Source: Providencia sp. PROV188 (GTDB lineage: Bacteria; Pseudomonadota; Gammaproteobacteria; Enterobacterales; Enterobacteriaceae). From it: 64,000 bases of DNA. Both the position numbers and the translations under genes were made by a program. The stretch lies in the NCBI RefSeq assembly GCF_027595165.1, contig NZ_CP097291.1:124001-188000 (forward strand), given 5' to 3'. The notes under the pieces are model-generated. The model was not told the origin of the DNA, made no database searches, and saw nothing but the letters and a program-made list of their open reading frames with translations. Below are positions 53,727 to 62,237 of the stretch, piece after piece (position 1 is the first letter of the stretch; every line of letters begins with the position of its first letter).

Positions 53727-54062
53727 AATATTTCCCACAGATATAGTTCAATATAAAATTAATTATCGACATCGTAATCATCAGTAAAATTATGTTGAAT
53801 ATAAAAAAACAGTAGGGTAATGAGTTAATGAAAAATTAAGGCGTTTTTTTAAATTCGAACAATGTGTTTTGGTGATGTAAATTTAAACTACTATCTGTGA
53901 GTGTATATATCAATTTCAAATTTATTTTTTTTATGTTTTTTAAAAAGGAGGGAGTTAAAAAGCTTAGGTTATAAAAAATGTACTCTAAGCTTATAAATAT
54001 TCGTCGGTGAGGCGTTAAGTAATGAACTAATCTAATAGTACAAGGTTATCTAATCATTATGG
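53727..54062. other. Intergenic region between orgC-like and winged-helix genes
   Basis: About 335 AT-rich bases. It holds the terminator at 53960-53992 and presumably the promoter of the regulator-lipoprotein pair. Confidence 0.5.
53960..53992 (-). terminator. Terminator of the prgHIJK-orgABC operon
   Basis: AAGCTTAG at 53960-53967 pairs with CTAAGCTT at 53985-53992; on the transcribed strand the stem is followed by a short T-run. Seventy bases after the last gene. Confidence 0.5.
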
Positions 54063-54548
54063 TTATATGATTGATGAATCTTCATCTTCATCGCCATCAA
54101 GATTGAAGCTAGTCATGTTTTTATTCAATTGTTCAGTAAATGGAGTATTCATTAAACTTATCGACATATAACGTTGAATAGCTTTAGTGAAATATTTATA
54201 TAAAGCAGGGTCAGATTCAGATGAAGACTTTAATGTTTGAACGATTTGAGTAATGAATGATTCTTTATCATTACGGTTCAAATTCACCATGGTTTTAAAC
54301 ACCAATGCGAATCGTGTTTTATCACTATCTTGGTGTTTAAATTCACTAATAAAACTTTGTATTTTAGTGTTTTTATCCTCAGAAATGTGGGGGATATTTT
54401 TTTCCTGATAGTTCTGTATCTCTTTCATGTTGATATGGGAATTCCAAAGGGTACTCATTTTAGTGTGTAGGTCGGATAGACTCGATGGCGTATTGCCATG
54501 AGTACGCGAAGCTGACAAAGTATTCAGCAAATTAGAGTCAATTTTCAT
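54063..54548 (-). CDS. orgC: OrgC-like T3SS protein
   Basis: A 161-residue hydrophilic protein with no signal peptide, ending in an acidic tail (DGDEDEDSSII). It takes the place of orgC (about 150 residues in Salmonella) at the end of prgHIJK-orgABC. The sequence is variable in this family, so the call is by position. OrgC is secreted and influences needle assembly. The start at 54548 follows GGAGGGG, and the gene begins inside the end of orgB (overlap 11 bases). Confidence 0.7.
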   Translation of the reverse strand: MKIDSNLLNTLSASRTHGNTPSSLSDLHTKMSTLWNSHINMKEIQNYQEKNIPHISEDKNTKIQSFISEFKHQDSDKTRFALVFKTMVNLNRNDKESFITQIVQTLKSSSESDPALYKYFTKAIQRYMSISLMNTPFTEQLNKNMTSFNLDGDEDEDSSII

Positions 54549-55218
54549 ATTTTCCCCTCCTTGTTTCTTCTTGTTGGAGTGCACGTTCTTGTTGGATTAG
54601 CCGTTTTTGTTGAATTAATAGTGCATAAGCTTGTTTGTGTTGTTGCAAAATTAAACAACGGGTCGAAATCGGAAAAATATGCGGTAATATTTTTTCTGCC
54701 GCCAGTTTCGGCGAGAATTGTGTAATTTCGTTATTCACTTCTAACGTGATTGAATTATCGGGGCTAGTACATATTTTGGTGCCGTTAGCTCTAGTGCTTA
54801 TCTTGGTTTGCAAGGATGCCGGTATGTGTAATTGAACCTGGCGAGCTTCGGATTGTAATTGAGCAAAGTGTTCTACCACAATTTCTTGTAGACGCGCGTC
54901 AGTAAACAAACCGATGAGTAATTGAGTTAATTGGCTTTCTGTTTGGCTCACCTGATTTTGGTATTGGGCTTCACTGTCATTGAGGGCACCAATAAAATCA
55001 TTCAAAAGCTGTGTTAATCCATCTTGGTAGCCTTGTTGATAGGCAATAGTATGAATATTTTTCTCAGACTGTTGAGCTTGTTGAATATGTGCTTTGGCTT
55101 TTTGATGTGCCTGTTTAACAACCGACTGGGCATATCTATTGGTGTCTAAAACCGGATACTTAATCAGCACATTTTCAATTAAAGTCTGCTGGATATTAGG
55201 TTGTGTGTTCTCTGACAT
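54538..55218 (-). CDS. orgB: T3SS stator protein OrgB (SctL)
   Basis: A 226-residue helical protein with long Q-rich coiled coils (VVKQAHQKAKAHIQQAQQSE, QQHKQAYALLIQQKRLIQQE), the SctL/FliH plan. It would tether the ATPase to the sorting platform. Overlaps orgA by 23 bases. A TTG six codons upstream (55236) is also open. Position and coiled-coil character give the assignment. Confidence 0.8.
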   Translation of the reverse strand: MSENTQPNIQQTLIENVLIKYPVLDTNRYAQSVVKQAHQKAKAHIQQAQQSEKNIHTIAYQQGYQDGLTQLLNDFIGALNDSEAQYQNQVSQTESQLTQLLIGLFTDARLQEIVVEHFAQLQSEARQVQLHIPASLQTKISTRANGTKICTSPDNSITLEVNNEITQFSPKLAAEKILPHIFPISTRCLILQQHKQAYALLIQQKRLIQQERALQQEETRRGKYEN

Positions 55219-55747
55219 AGCGGCAAGTTTCTTCAATAATATTCCAAGGTAGCAGAGTGGAAGCCGTGTGAGGGATCATCTGCTGTGTGCGGTGGCTAAA
55301 CATATATTTTGCGCGGGTAGCATAGCCGTGACTAAAGGTGTTTAAACACATCAAAAGCTGCTCAGCGCCTAATGCAAGTAAATGCTGAGGCGTATCGATT
55401 GTCTGTGTTATGTCTTGCCATGAAGGGTGGCTAAATTTCTGATGCAATTGTCTATATTGAGATAGCTCTCCCCACCAAGGCAGAGGGCCTGGGTACTGAA
55501 TAACCCCCAAACCCCACGCCACAGAAGGTAATAATGACCAATTTTCGGCAAGTATCTCGGGTAATATCAACGTTTTTTCATCGGGTAAATCTAATTGATA
55601 TTGCTCAATAAGCTGCAAGTTTTGCAGCTGTTGTAGCGGAACGGGTAGCTGATGATAATGCTCATCAACGAACTCCGAGTGAAAATAATCCCCCGGTGCT
55701 AAAAAAATATTTTTTTGGTCAATCAGCAGCTTACTCAATTGGGGCAT
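55196..55747 (-). CDS. orgA: T3SS sorting-platform protein OrgA (SctK)
   Basis: A 183-residue cytoplasmic protein of the SctK group, a part of the sorting platform that links SctD and SctQ. Position between prgK and orgB and the pattern FLAPGDYFHSEFVDEHYHQL with WGLGVIQYPGPLPWWGELSQ support it. The ATG at 55747 follows GGAG and overlaps prgK by 17 bases; the longer frame is entirely inside prgK. Confidence 0.8.
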   Translation of the reverse strand: MPQLSKLLIDQKNIFLAPGDYFHSEFVDEHYHQLPVPLQQLQNLQLIEQYQLDLPDEKTLILPEILAENWSLLPSVAWGLGVIQYPGPLPWWGELSQYRQLHQKFSHPSWQDITQTIDTPQHLLALGAEQLLMCLNTFSHGYATRAKYMFSHRTQQMIPHTASTLLPWNIIEETCRYVREHTT

Positions 55748-56486
55748 GATTTGATTTCTCCACCTCTTCTTCATTTTCATCGCTTTGTTTATTGTTGCGA
55801 TGGTATAGATACAATCCAAATGCAATTAGCATACCGATTAATGCAGTGATTAAAGCAGAGGCAATCACTGGATTAAATGCTGGGGTTGGACCATTTTGGG
55901 TTTGATACAGCAGCGGAGGGCGGTTGACTATCACAACAGAAACATTGTCATAGGTGGTTTCGGCAAAGCTATTATTGAGGAATAACTTAATCTTATTCAT
56001 CATCACTTTTGGGTCTTCATTACCTGAGTAAGTCACGAGACTGGAAACTTTTTGCGCCTGTTTTACGGGACCATTACCTGAGATAGGGTAGCTCACATGG
56101 ACTCTCGCATTGACCACATTAGGAATGGTTAGTAGAGATTGCTCAAGCCGTTGTTCAATCAAAGATAATAATCGTGTTCGTTCAGCTTGCGGTGAGGCAA
56201 CCAACGAATCTCCAGGAAAGGCATCAATAATTTCCACTGGATTTTTGGATGGCAGGTTGTATTGACGTAAAAGATCCACCGCAATAACAAAATCGTCAGG
56301 TGCTACGCGAATCGAGTCTCCATTTTTAGAATCCTGTTTACGCTTAGCATCAACCCCGTGCTCTTGCAAAATCGCAAGCACTTCGTTGCTTTGGCGCTGG
56401 CTTAAATTGCTCAGTAATAGCTGGTTATCACAGCCGAGCAGTAAGCTAATAAACCCGATTAATAGGAATTTCTTTAATATATTCAT
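55731..56486 (-). CDS. prgK: T3SS inner-ring lipoprotein PrgK (SctJ)
   Basis: A 251-residue inner-membrane ring lipoprotein: signal with lipobox LLLGC (Cys19), two ring-building motifs (NEVLAILQEHGVDAKRKQ, RLEQSLLTIPNVVNARVHVS), and a C-terminal membrane segment (VIASALITALIGMLIAFGLY) with a charged tail. Standard SctJ/YscJ family architecture. It forms the inner ring with PrgH. Confidence 0.93.
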   Translation of the reverse strand: MNILKKFLLIGFISLLLGCDNQLLLSNLSQRQSNEVLAILQEHGVDAKRKQDSKNGDSIRVAPDDFVIAVDLLRQYNLPSKNPVEIIDAFPGDSLVASPQAERTRLLSLIEQRLEQSLLTIPNVVNARVHVSYPISGNGPVKQAQKVSSLVTYSGNEDPKVMMNKIKLFLNNSFAETTYDNVSVVIVNRPPLLYQTQNGPTPAFNPVIASALITALIGMLIAFGLYLYHRNNKQSDENEEEVEKSNHAPIE

Positions 56487-56489
56487 GGT

Positions 56490-56786
56490 CTATTGTGCTT
56501 TTAATACCGTATCGATGGCAGAAACACTTTTATGTGTGAGTGTGCTGACCATATTCAAGGCGAGGCTGTAATTACCGACTTGGTTTTGTAATTCCAATAA
56601 TTTAGCGGGGGCGCTTGGGTCAACGGTATTCATTTTCTCCAGAAGATCCGCTTTTTCTTGGCTCACAGAGGTCGTGTACTCAGCAAATAACTGTTTCACT
56701 TTATCTTCCAATGGGATAGCCGCTGGAGTAACAGGTGCCATTTCAGCGATATTTGATAAGACTGAAACAGGATTAATAGGTAACAT
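56490..56786 (-). CDS. prgJ: T3SS inner rod protein PrgJ (SctI)
   Basis: A 98-residue protein, like PrgJ (101 in Salmonella), with a C-terminal helix typical of the needle/rod family: LLELQNQVGNYSLALNMVST with LTHKSVSAIDTVLKAQ. It lies 3 bases before prgK and 67 bases after prgI. Connects needle to export apparatus. Confidence 0.88.
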   Translation of the reverse strand: MLPINPVSVLSNIAEMAPVTPAAIPLEDKVKQLFAEYTTSVSQEKADLLEKMNTVDPSAPAKLLELQNQVGNYSLALNMVSTLTHKSVSAIDTVLKAQ

Positions 56787-56853
56787 AAGTATCTCCTATA
56801 AAAATAGAGCATCAGGATCAGTGATGCTCTGATGTAAATTAAACGTTGCGGGC

Positions 56854-57165
56854 TTACACGTTACGAATAATGGCTTGCGCCGCATCTTTAAAGGACTTCA
56901 TTATGTTGCTTTGTAATTGACGTGCCATATTATAGTTACCGCTTAATGCTGTGATTTTACCCAGAGTCAGCGGGTTATCGACTTCCAGATTTGGGTTGTC
57001 GATCATAGACTTTAATTCATCAGCGATAGTTTTTGTTCTTTCGCTAATACCTGCGGAGCTGCGATACATCATGCCCCATTTATTATCTGTTGCTATGGTA
57101 GATGCTTGTTCTAATGCAGATGCATCCCAATTACCATTTGCATTACTAATGCCTGGAGTTGCCAT
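56854..57165 (-). CDS. prgI: T3SS needle protein PrgI (SctF)
   Basis: A 103-residue needle subunit (PrgI is 80; the longer N-terminus of MATPGISNANGNWDASALEQ resembles MxiH/YsaG-like relatives). The C-terminal helix ITALSGNYNMARQLQSNIMK, continuing SFKDAAQAIIRNV, and the DNPxxLGKITALSGNYN turn are typical. Ends before the prgJ gap. Confidence 0.9.
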   Translation of the reverse strand: MATPGISNANGNWDASALEQASTIATDNKWGMMYRSSAGISERTKTIADELKSMIDNPNLEVDNPLTLGKITALSGNYNMARQLQSNIMKSFKDAAQAIIRNV

Positions 57166-57178
57166 ATTTATTACCTCA

Positions 57179-58372
57179 TTAATTAGGTTGATTTGAGTTA
57201 AATAACCAATGATTATTACCTAACAACGTAATACCATTAGAATTGGTGATAAACGATTTTCCAGCCAGTTCATTATTGGCAAGGGAGACGGAAAATTGAA
57301 TTTGCTTGGTTCCCCACTTTTGACTAAATGAATTGGTGAAGCTAATTAAAGAGAGAGTCTGTTTATCATTTAAACTATCTCTTATAACAAAGATAATGTA
57401 GTTACCTTTGGTTATTCTTTGCCATTTCACATTACTTTCAGTCAATCCTAACTCTGCTCTCTTGATGAGTTCATCAAGAGGAATCTGTACAAGTTGGCTT
57501 TGGTTATAACAACTGAAGTAACTAGATAAAATGCGATTAATATTTTTATCATCATTATTCGGTAGTGGGTTTTTCACGACTCGAATGACGGGTTGACAAG
57601 GGTTGCTAATGTCAACCTTTAATAAATTGGGTACAGTATCTATTAACTTATCTTCAATTTCTTTTTCAAGAAGGTTTATTTTTTTGATGGTATATTTTTC
57701 TTGATAATCTGATTTTAGTAAAACTTGACGGCTCCAGTCTTCATCTCTTTGCGATTTGACGAGAATAAGTATTTCGCCATTTTTATTCTGCGTATAGATA
57801 ATAGGGTAATAGCTTCCTTTTAATATATTATCTATATTTTTAATCTGTTTTGCAGCGTTATTTTTTGGATTAATTTGGAATTCAACGAATAATATAAAAA
57901 TAACGACAAATGTTAATAATAAAACAAAAAGCCATTTCTTATTAAACTTTGGTTTCTGTTTTATGGCAGTGGATCTATTTTCTGTAAGCGATAGTGATTT
58001 AGATGACAATGGTTTTTGGTCTTTTTCGGGGTAATTCCATTCAGTATTCAATAGCTTAATTACGATTGGAAAGGTGTCAATGAGCAAGATTTCTTGTAGT
58101 GTGACAGTGAGGTGACGACTTTTTCCATCTTGTTTAAGATTAATTGCAAAATTATTACTATGTTCGTCATGAGAAACAATAGAAAACTCGCACTGGGTAT
58201 GTTCGCTAGGAATATAATAGGTTGTGAAACCGTTTTCATCTATTTCAGTTTTGTATTTAGTATATTGCCCAACGATAATAAGATTTTTATCGATGTTAAT
58301 CATTAGCTCTTGACTATTCATCGAACCACTAATGATTTTCATTATGCAGGTGTGGTATTTTGTTTCTATCAT
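57179..58372 (-). CDS. prgH: T3SS inner-ring protein PrgH (SctD)
   Basis: A 397-residue single-pass membrane protein (PrgH is 392). A cytoplasmic FHA-like domain (CIMKIISGSMNSQELMINID, NLIIVGQ) is followed by a membrane segment at about 147-165 (WLFVLLLTFVVIFILFVEF) and a periplasmic ring domain ending LLGNNHWLFNSNQPN, which parallels the PrgH ending GHWYFPSPL. Pairs with PrgK as the inner-membrane ring. First gene of the minus-strand operon. Confidence 0.9.
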   Translation of the reverse strand: MIETKYHTCIMKIISGSMNSQELMINIDKNLIIVGQYTKYKTEIDENGFTTYYIPSEHTQCEFSIVSHDEHSNNFAINLKQDGKSRHLTVTLQEILLIDTFPIVIKLLNTEWNYPEKDQKPLSSKSLSLTENRSTAIKQKPKFNKKWLFVLLLTFVVIFILFVEFQINPKNNAAKQIKNIDNILKGSYYPIIYTQNKNGEILILVKSQRDEDWSRQVLLKSDYQEKYTIKKINLLEKEIEDKLIDTVPNLLKVDISNPCQPVIRVVKNPLPNNDDKNINRILSSYFSCYNQSQLVQIPLDELIKRAELGLTESNVKWQRITKGNYIIFVIRDSLNDKQTLSLISFTNSFSQKWGTKQIQFSVSLANNELAGKSFITNSNGITLLGNNHWLFNSNQPN

Positions 58373-58590
58373 AAGATAATCTCAATTAATAAAAAATAGC
58401 GAATCATATTGACTTCAATGCTCAGCATTTAAATATAAGAACATAATATAGTCAGCTGAATTTATCTTATTCATTCACACCCTTTATTTTTATAGTTAAT
58501 TCCAAACTATTCCAGAGTATTCATTTGTTTTTTTATATTTAATCAATGAACCTATATCAAGTAAAAATCAATGGATAAGGTCTATTTATA
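58373..58590. promoter_or_regulatory. Divergent promoter region of prgH and invF operons
   Basis: A 218-base AT-rich gap between two divergent T3SS operons. The promoters of both must lie here; I cannot define boxes for HilA- or HilD-type regulators. Confidence 0.5.
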
Positions 58591-59406
58591 ATGTCGAATG
58601 AAGATATTGCTAAATTATTGGCGAGTAGAAATAGTTGCTTTTCTTTACAAGACGTATTGGTCTTGTCAATACCAAAAGAAACTATAACCTCAATAGAAAC
58701 TGTAACCACAGTAAAAGCGAAAGCGACGCTTTGTTATAAATCTCGGTATACAAATTTAAATATTAAAGTACAAGAACCCGCTATCTTTGTTTGCGGTTTG
58801 GATGAATTAACGATTGAAGATAAAGCCTTATGGGATATCTATACAATGGAATTATCTGAACTCGTTGAAACGCTGGCTATTATTGATACTGCAATGGGGC
58901 AATCCTTTCTTGCAAAAAAAGCCACCAGAGAGAGTGATGAAAACCAACTAGGTGAATTCATTCTATTTGACGATGAAATATCAGCACCTGTTTTAATTAA
59001 AAATATCGTAATTGATTTGATCATTAAAAAGCAGCCGTTATTTGATGATTGGTGTGATGTATTAAGACGCTATGAAGCGTATGGAATGATGCGCTTTTTA
59101 ATTTCAGCCGCTCAGCAAGACAAAAACGCCAATATTAATCAACTGTGTGCCCGTTACGGCATTTCCGCTTCTTATTTTAGACAACTCTACCGAGAAAACT
59201 TTAATAAAACCGCTAAACGCAAAATTATGGGCGTACGTATGGGGGCGGCCATTTTGCAATTAATTGAAAGTGAAAGTTCTATTTTAGATGTTGGGTTAGA
59301 AGCAGGTTACTGCTCCGCCTCTCACTTCACGAATGATTTGAAAAAAGAATTGGGATTAACCCCATCAGAAATAAGGCACCTTGGAGCAACGTTATATGAA
59401 CAGTAA
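58591..59406 (+). CDS. invF: AraC-family T3SS regulator InvF
   Basis: A 271-residue transcription regulator with two C-terminal helix-turn-helix motifs at about 165-265 (NINQLCARYGISASYFRQLY, GLEAGYCSASHFTNDLKKEL, LTPSEIRHLG). Together with a secretion chaperone, InvF-type proteins activate effector genes in Salmonella. Position at the head of invF-invG-invE-invA matches SPI-1. AAGG lies about 10 bases before the ATG. Overlaps invG by 11 bases. Confidence 0.9.
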   Translation: MSNEDIAKLLASRNSCFSLQDVLVLSIPKETITSIETVTTVKAKATLCYKSRYTNLNIKVQEPAIFVCGLDELTIEDKALWDIYTMELSELVETLAIIDTAMGQSFLAKKATRESDENQLGEFILFDDEISAPVLIKNIVIDLIIKKQPLFDDWCDVLRRYEAYGMMRFLISAAQQDKNANINQLCARYGISASYFRQLYRENFNKTAKRKIMGVRMGAAILQLIESESSILDVGLEAGYCSASHFTNDLKKELGLTPSEIRHLGATLYEQ

Positions 59407-61096
59407 AAAATTAATGGCGGTTTTTATCTCGCTGTTTTTACTGAGTGTAAATATCAATACCGCGCAATCAGAAATGATGATTGCAGAGCCGGTAACACAA
59501 GAAAGAAGTGCAGACACGTTTGTCGCGAATAATATCGCGGTAGGCAAAGTGTTTGATGCTGTAGCGGAACAAATTAACAAGCCGATTATTTTAAGTAAAT
59601 TGGCATCCCAGAAAAAAGTGACGGGAAATTTTAACCTCGCGAATGCCGATGAAATGTTTAAAGCCTTAACGCGTCGTATCGCGTTAGTCTGGTATGACGA
59701 TGGTGCAGGCATTTATGTCTATGATAATAGTGAAATGCGTAGTCTGATTATTCCAACTCATAAAGTCAGTAGCCAGCAAGTTCTCAGCTATATTCAACGT
59801 AATGGCATCTATGATGCGCGTTTTCCTGTTCGTTCCCAAGGTGGCGACACGATGTTATTTGTGTCGGGACCGCCGCTCTATGTTGAGTTGATTAAAGGTG
59901 CCGCGTTGTATCTTGGCGAGCAACGCAAACAAGAAGAAAAAACCAGTGGTAATGTTGCGGTACTCCCGCTGAAGCATGCCTCTGTAAGCGATCGAAGTTA
60001 CTCATTACGTGGTCAATCGATCACGGTTCCCGGCATGTTATCGGTGATCAGTTCCCTGTTTAAAAATGGGGGCAGTAGCGTCGAAGAAACCCTCGAAATT
60101 TTACCTGCAAAGCTCAATACCGATGGGGATGAAATTGATGCCTTGATGGATGCACCCATTGGTGGCGCTCGTCCTGAAAATCGCCAAGTCACCGTCAAAC
60201 GTGGTGGCGCATCAAATAGTAGCTTTTCTCTGGTTGCCCATCCTGACAGCAACAGCCTGATTGTGAAAGGTAGCCCTGAGCAGATCCGTTACGTCCGCGA
60301 TTTGGTTAAAACATTAGATAACCGCCGCCGCCAAGTGGAGCTTTCTTTGTGGATCATCGATATCACGCGTTCTGAGTTAGATAACTTAGGGGTCAATTGG
60401 GAAGTCGGTTCTTTTAACGTAGGCGGTGGCTCTGTTTCTTTCAATCGAAGCACTTTACCCGATAGCAGCAAGTTTTTAGTACAAATTGATGCGCTAAGCA
60501 AAAATGGTAATAGCCAAATTGTCTCGCGTCCGGTGCTACTGACCCAAGAAAACGTTCCTGCGCTGTTTGATAACAACACCAGTTTCTACGCCAAGCTACA
60601 AGGTGAACGTACCGCAACTCTCGAATCTGTCACTTACGGCACGATGATCAGCGTCATGCCGCGCATTTCAGCCGGCCAAAGTGTTGAAATGGAAGTCAAT
60701 ATCGAAGACGGTGCAGAGAACCGTGATAGCAGCGGTAAAACGTCCAGCGTTGAAGGGCTTCCGACGGTTAACCGTACCAGCATTAATACCGTGGCACGTA
60801 TCGCCAAAGATAGCAGTTTATTAATCGGTGGTTATACCCGCGACCAATATATTGAAAATGAAAGCAAAATTCCTCTTCTTGGTGATATTCCTTGGGTGGG
60901 TGGCTTATTCCGCCATAGTTCGACCAATCAACAAAAAATGGTGCGCATCTTTTTAATCCAGCCGCGTTTATTGGATGAAAACGAAGTGTGGGATGGGAGA
61001 CAATTTTCCGAGAAAGCCCGTATTACACAAAAAGATAGCCAACTGCATGGAACTGTACAGTTTCTCCAGCAATACATGAGGGATTCATGGCAATAA
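59396..61096 (+). CDS. invG: T3SS outer-membrane secretin InvG (SctC)
   Basis: A 566-residue secretin (InvG 562) with a signal peptide (MNSKKLMAVFISLFLLSVNI to AQS). N-terminal N0/N1 domains are seen in NNIAVGKVFDAVAEQINKPI and ISSLFKNGGSSVEETLEILP. The secretin domain ends with LLIGGYTRDQYIENESKIPL, then LGDIPWVGGLFRHSS. I took the ATG at 59396 (GGAG in the InvF end); the frame is open to 59381. It forms the outer-membrane ring and normally needs a pilotin, see 52846-53271. Confidence 0.94.
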   Translation: MNSKKLMAVFISLFLLSVNINTAQSEMMIAEPVTQERSADTFVANNIAVGKVFDAVAEQINKPIILSKLASQKKVTGNFNLANADEMFKALTRRIALVWYDDGAGIYVYDNSEMRSLIIPTHKVSSQQVLSYIQRNGIYDARFPVRSQGGDTMLFVSGPPLYVELIKGAALYLGEQRKQEEKTSGNVAVLPLKHASVSDRSYSLRGQSITVPGMLSVISSLFKNGGSSVEETLEILPAKLNTDGDEIDALMDAPIGGARPENRQVTVKRGGASNSSFSLVAHPDSNSLIVKGSPEQIRYVRDLVKTLDNRRRQVELSLWIIDITRSELDNLGVNWEVGSFNVGGGSVSFNRSTLPDSSKFLVQIDALSKNGNSQIVSRPVLLTQENVPALFDNNTSFYAKLQGERTATLESVTYGTMISVMPRISAGQSVEMEVNIEDGAENRDSSGKTSSVEGLPTVNRTSINTVARIAKDSSLLIGGYTRDQYIENESKIPLLGDIPWVGGLFRHSSTNQQKMVRIFLIQPRLLDENEVWDGRQFSEKARITQKDSQLHGTVQFLQQYMRDSWQ

Positions 61097-62214
61097 CCCC
61101 GCTGAGCTATAGCAATCGCACGCTACTGAACGCACAAGATAAGAGTCGTACAGCCACGAAAAGCAGTGATGACTCCGATGAAGCTGCGCGTGGTGCGGGG
61201 GTGATTGACAGTTCCAGCGAATACGCTTCGATGGCGATGTTGGCCGCGAGCCATGTTCGTCGAGGCGGTTCGAAAAAAGGGCAAGAAGAGGAGTGGATGC
61301 GCTTTGCTGAGCGCATCTTAGAAAACAATGCGGACGAAAAAGTGCTGAAGATTGAAGGAATACTCAATCGTCAGTTGATGACACCTCAGCAGCTACGCAC
61401 CTTTTTATTGCAGTTTTTCTCTGATCCTAGCGATTTACTTATGGTGCTTGCCGCGCTTATCAACCGTAAAAAACTCAAGCAGGAGCAGATTGATCATTTA
61501 CAAGAGTTAGAGCGGTTACTGCTAACGGAAGATACCAACCGTACGGCGCAGGCAGGGGCAAACATCGCGCTAATTGCCAAAGCGTTTGCCCAAACTCTGC
61601 GTGAAAGTGCTGGGAACTTACGCACCTTATACCGCGAATTTATCGGTTATGACGGTCCAGTGGTCTATTTATACGAACAGTGGGTAGAAGAAATGGAACT
61701 GATTCAACGGGAAAACATGATGCGTTATCTCGCAAGGGCCTTGGCGTGTGACTTACAAGCACTGCCGCTGGGAGACCTCAATATCAGTGAGTTTGGCAGC
61801 TTCTTTACACGAATTGGTCGTCTGCGTGAATTGCAGTCACTAGACCGCACATTTAGTCAGCAATTTCTCCAATCGGGTCTGTTTCGCCAGCAAGCGAGCT
61901 TGTCACAAAAACAGTTGTCACAAAACCTCTTGCCGCAGAGCCAATTGGAGAAGGTGCTAAGCCAATTATTTACCAGTGGGATCCGTAGCCAAGAAAGTTT
62001 CAATGACAAGCTGGTGAATTTTATTCAGGAACAATTAAGTGCCATGACCACGGACCTACGTGCTCGCTTTGTTCAGCTTCTGATTATTGCGTTTTCAATT
62101 ATCCCAGTTGCCATTTTTTACTCATTGGAAGCGCGTGATGAATTACTCGACCAATTAAAAATACAGATGGATCAACTGTTGGCGCAAGAGCAGCGCTTAC
62201 GTCGACAACCCTAA
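61087..62214 (+). CDS. invE: T3SS gatekeeper InvE (SctW)
   Basis: A 375-residue cytoplasmic gatekeeper (InvE 372) that controls the switch from translocator to effector export. The N-terminal region is unstructured and polar; the main body is helical with MLAASHVRRGGSKKGQEEEW, QQLRTFLLQFFSDPSDLLMV and VYLYEQWVEEMELIQRENMM. Its start overlaps the invG stop by 10 bases, with GAGGG upstream. A hydrophobic stretch near the C-terminus (LLIIAFSIIPVAIFYSLEA) may anchor it to the export apparatus. Confidence 0.9.
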   Translation: MAITPLSYSNRTLLNAQDKSRTATKSSDDSDEAARGAGVIDSSSEYASMAMLAASHVRRGGSKKGQEEEWMRFAERILENNADEKVLKIEGILNRQLMTPQQLRTFLLQFFSDPSDLLMVLAALINRKKLKQEQIDHLQELERLLLTEDTNRTAQAGANIALIAKAFAQTLRESAGNLRTLYREFIGYDGPVVYLYEQWVEEMELIQRENMMRYLARALACDLQALPLGDLNISEFGSFFTRIGRLRELQSLDRTFSQQFLQSGLFRQQASLSQKQLSQNLLPQSQLEKVLSQLFTSGIRSQESFNDKLVNFIQEQLSAMTTDLRARFVQLLIIAFSIIPVAIFYSLEARDELLDQLKIQMDQLLAQEQRLRRQP

Positions 62215-62237
62215 TTTGACAGGAAATACACGATTTC

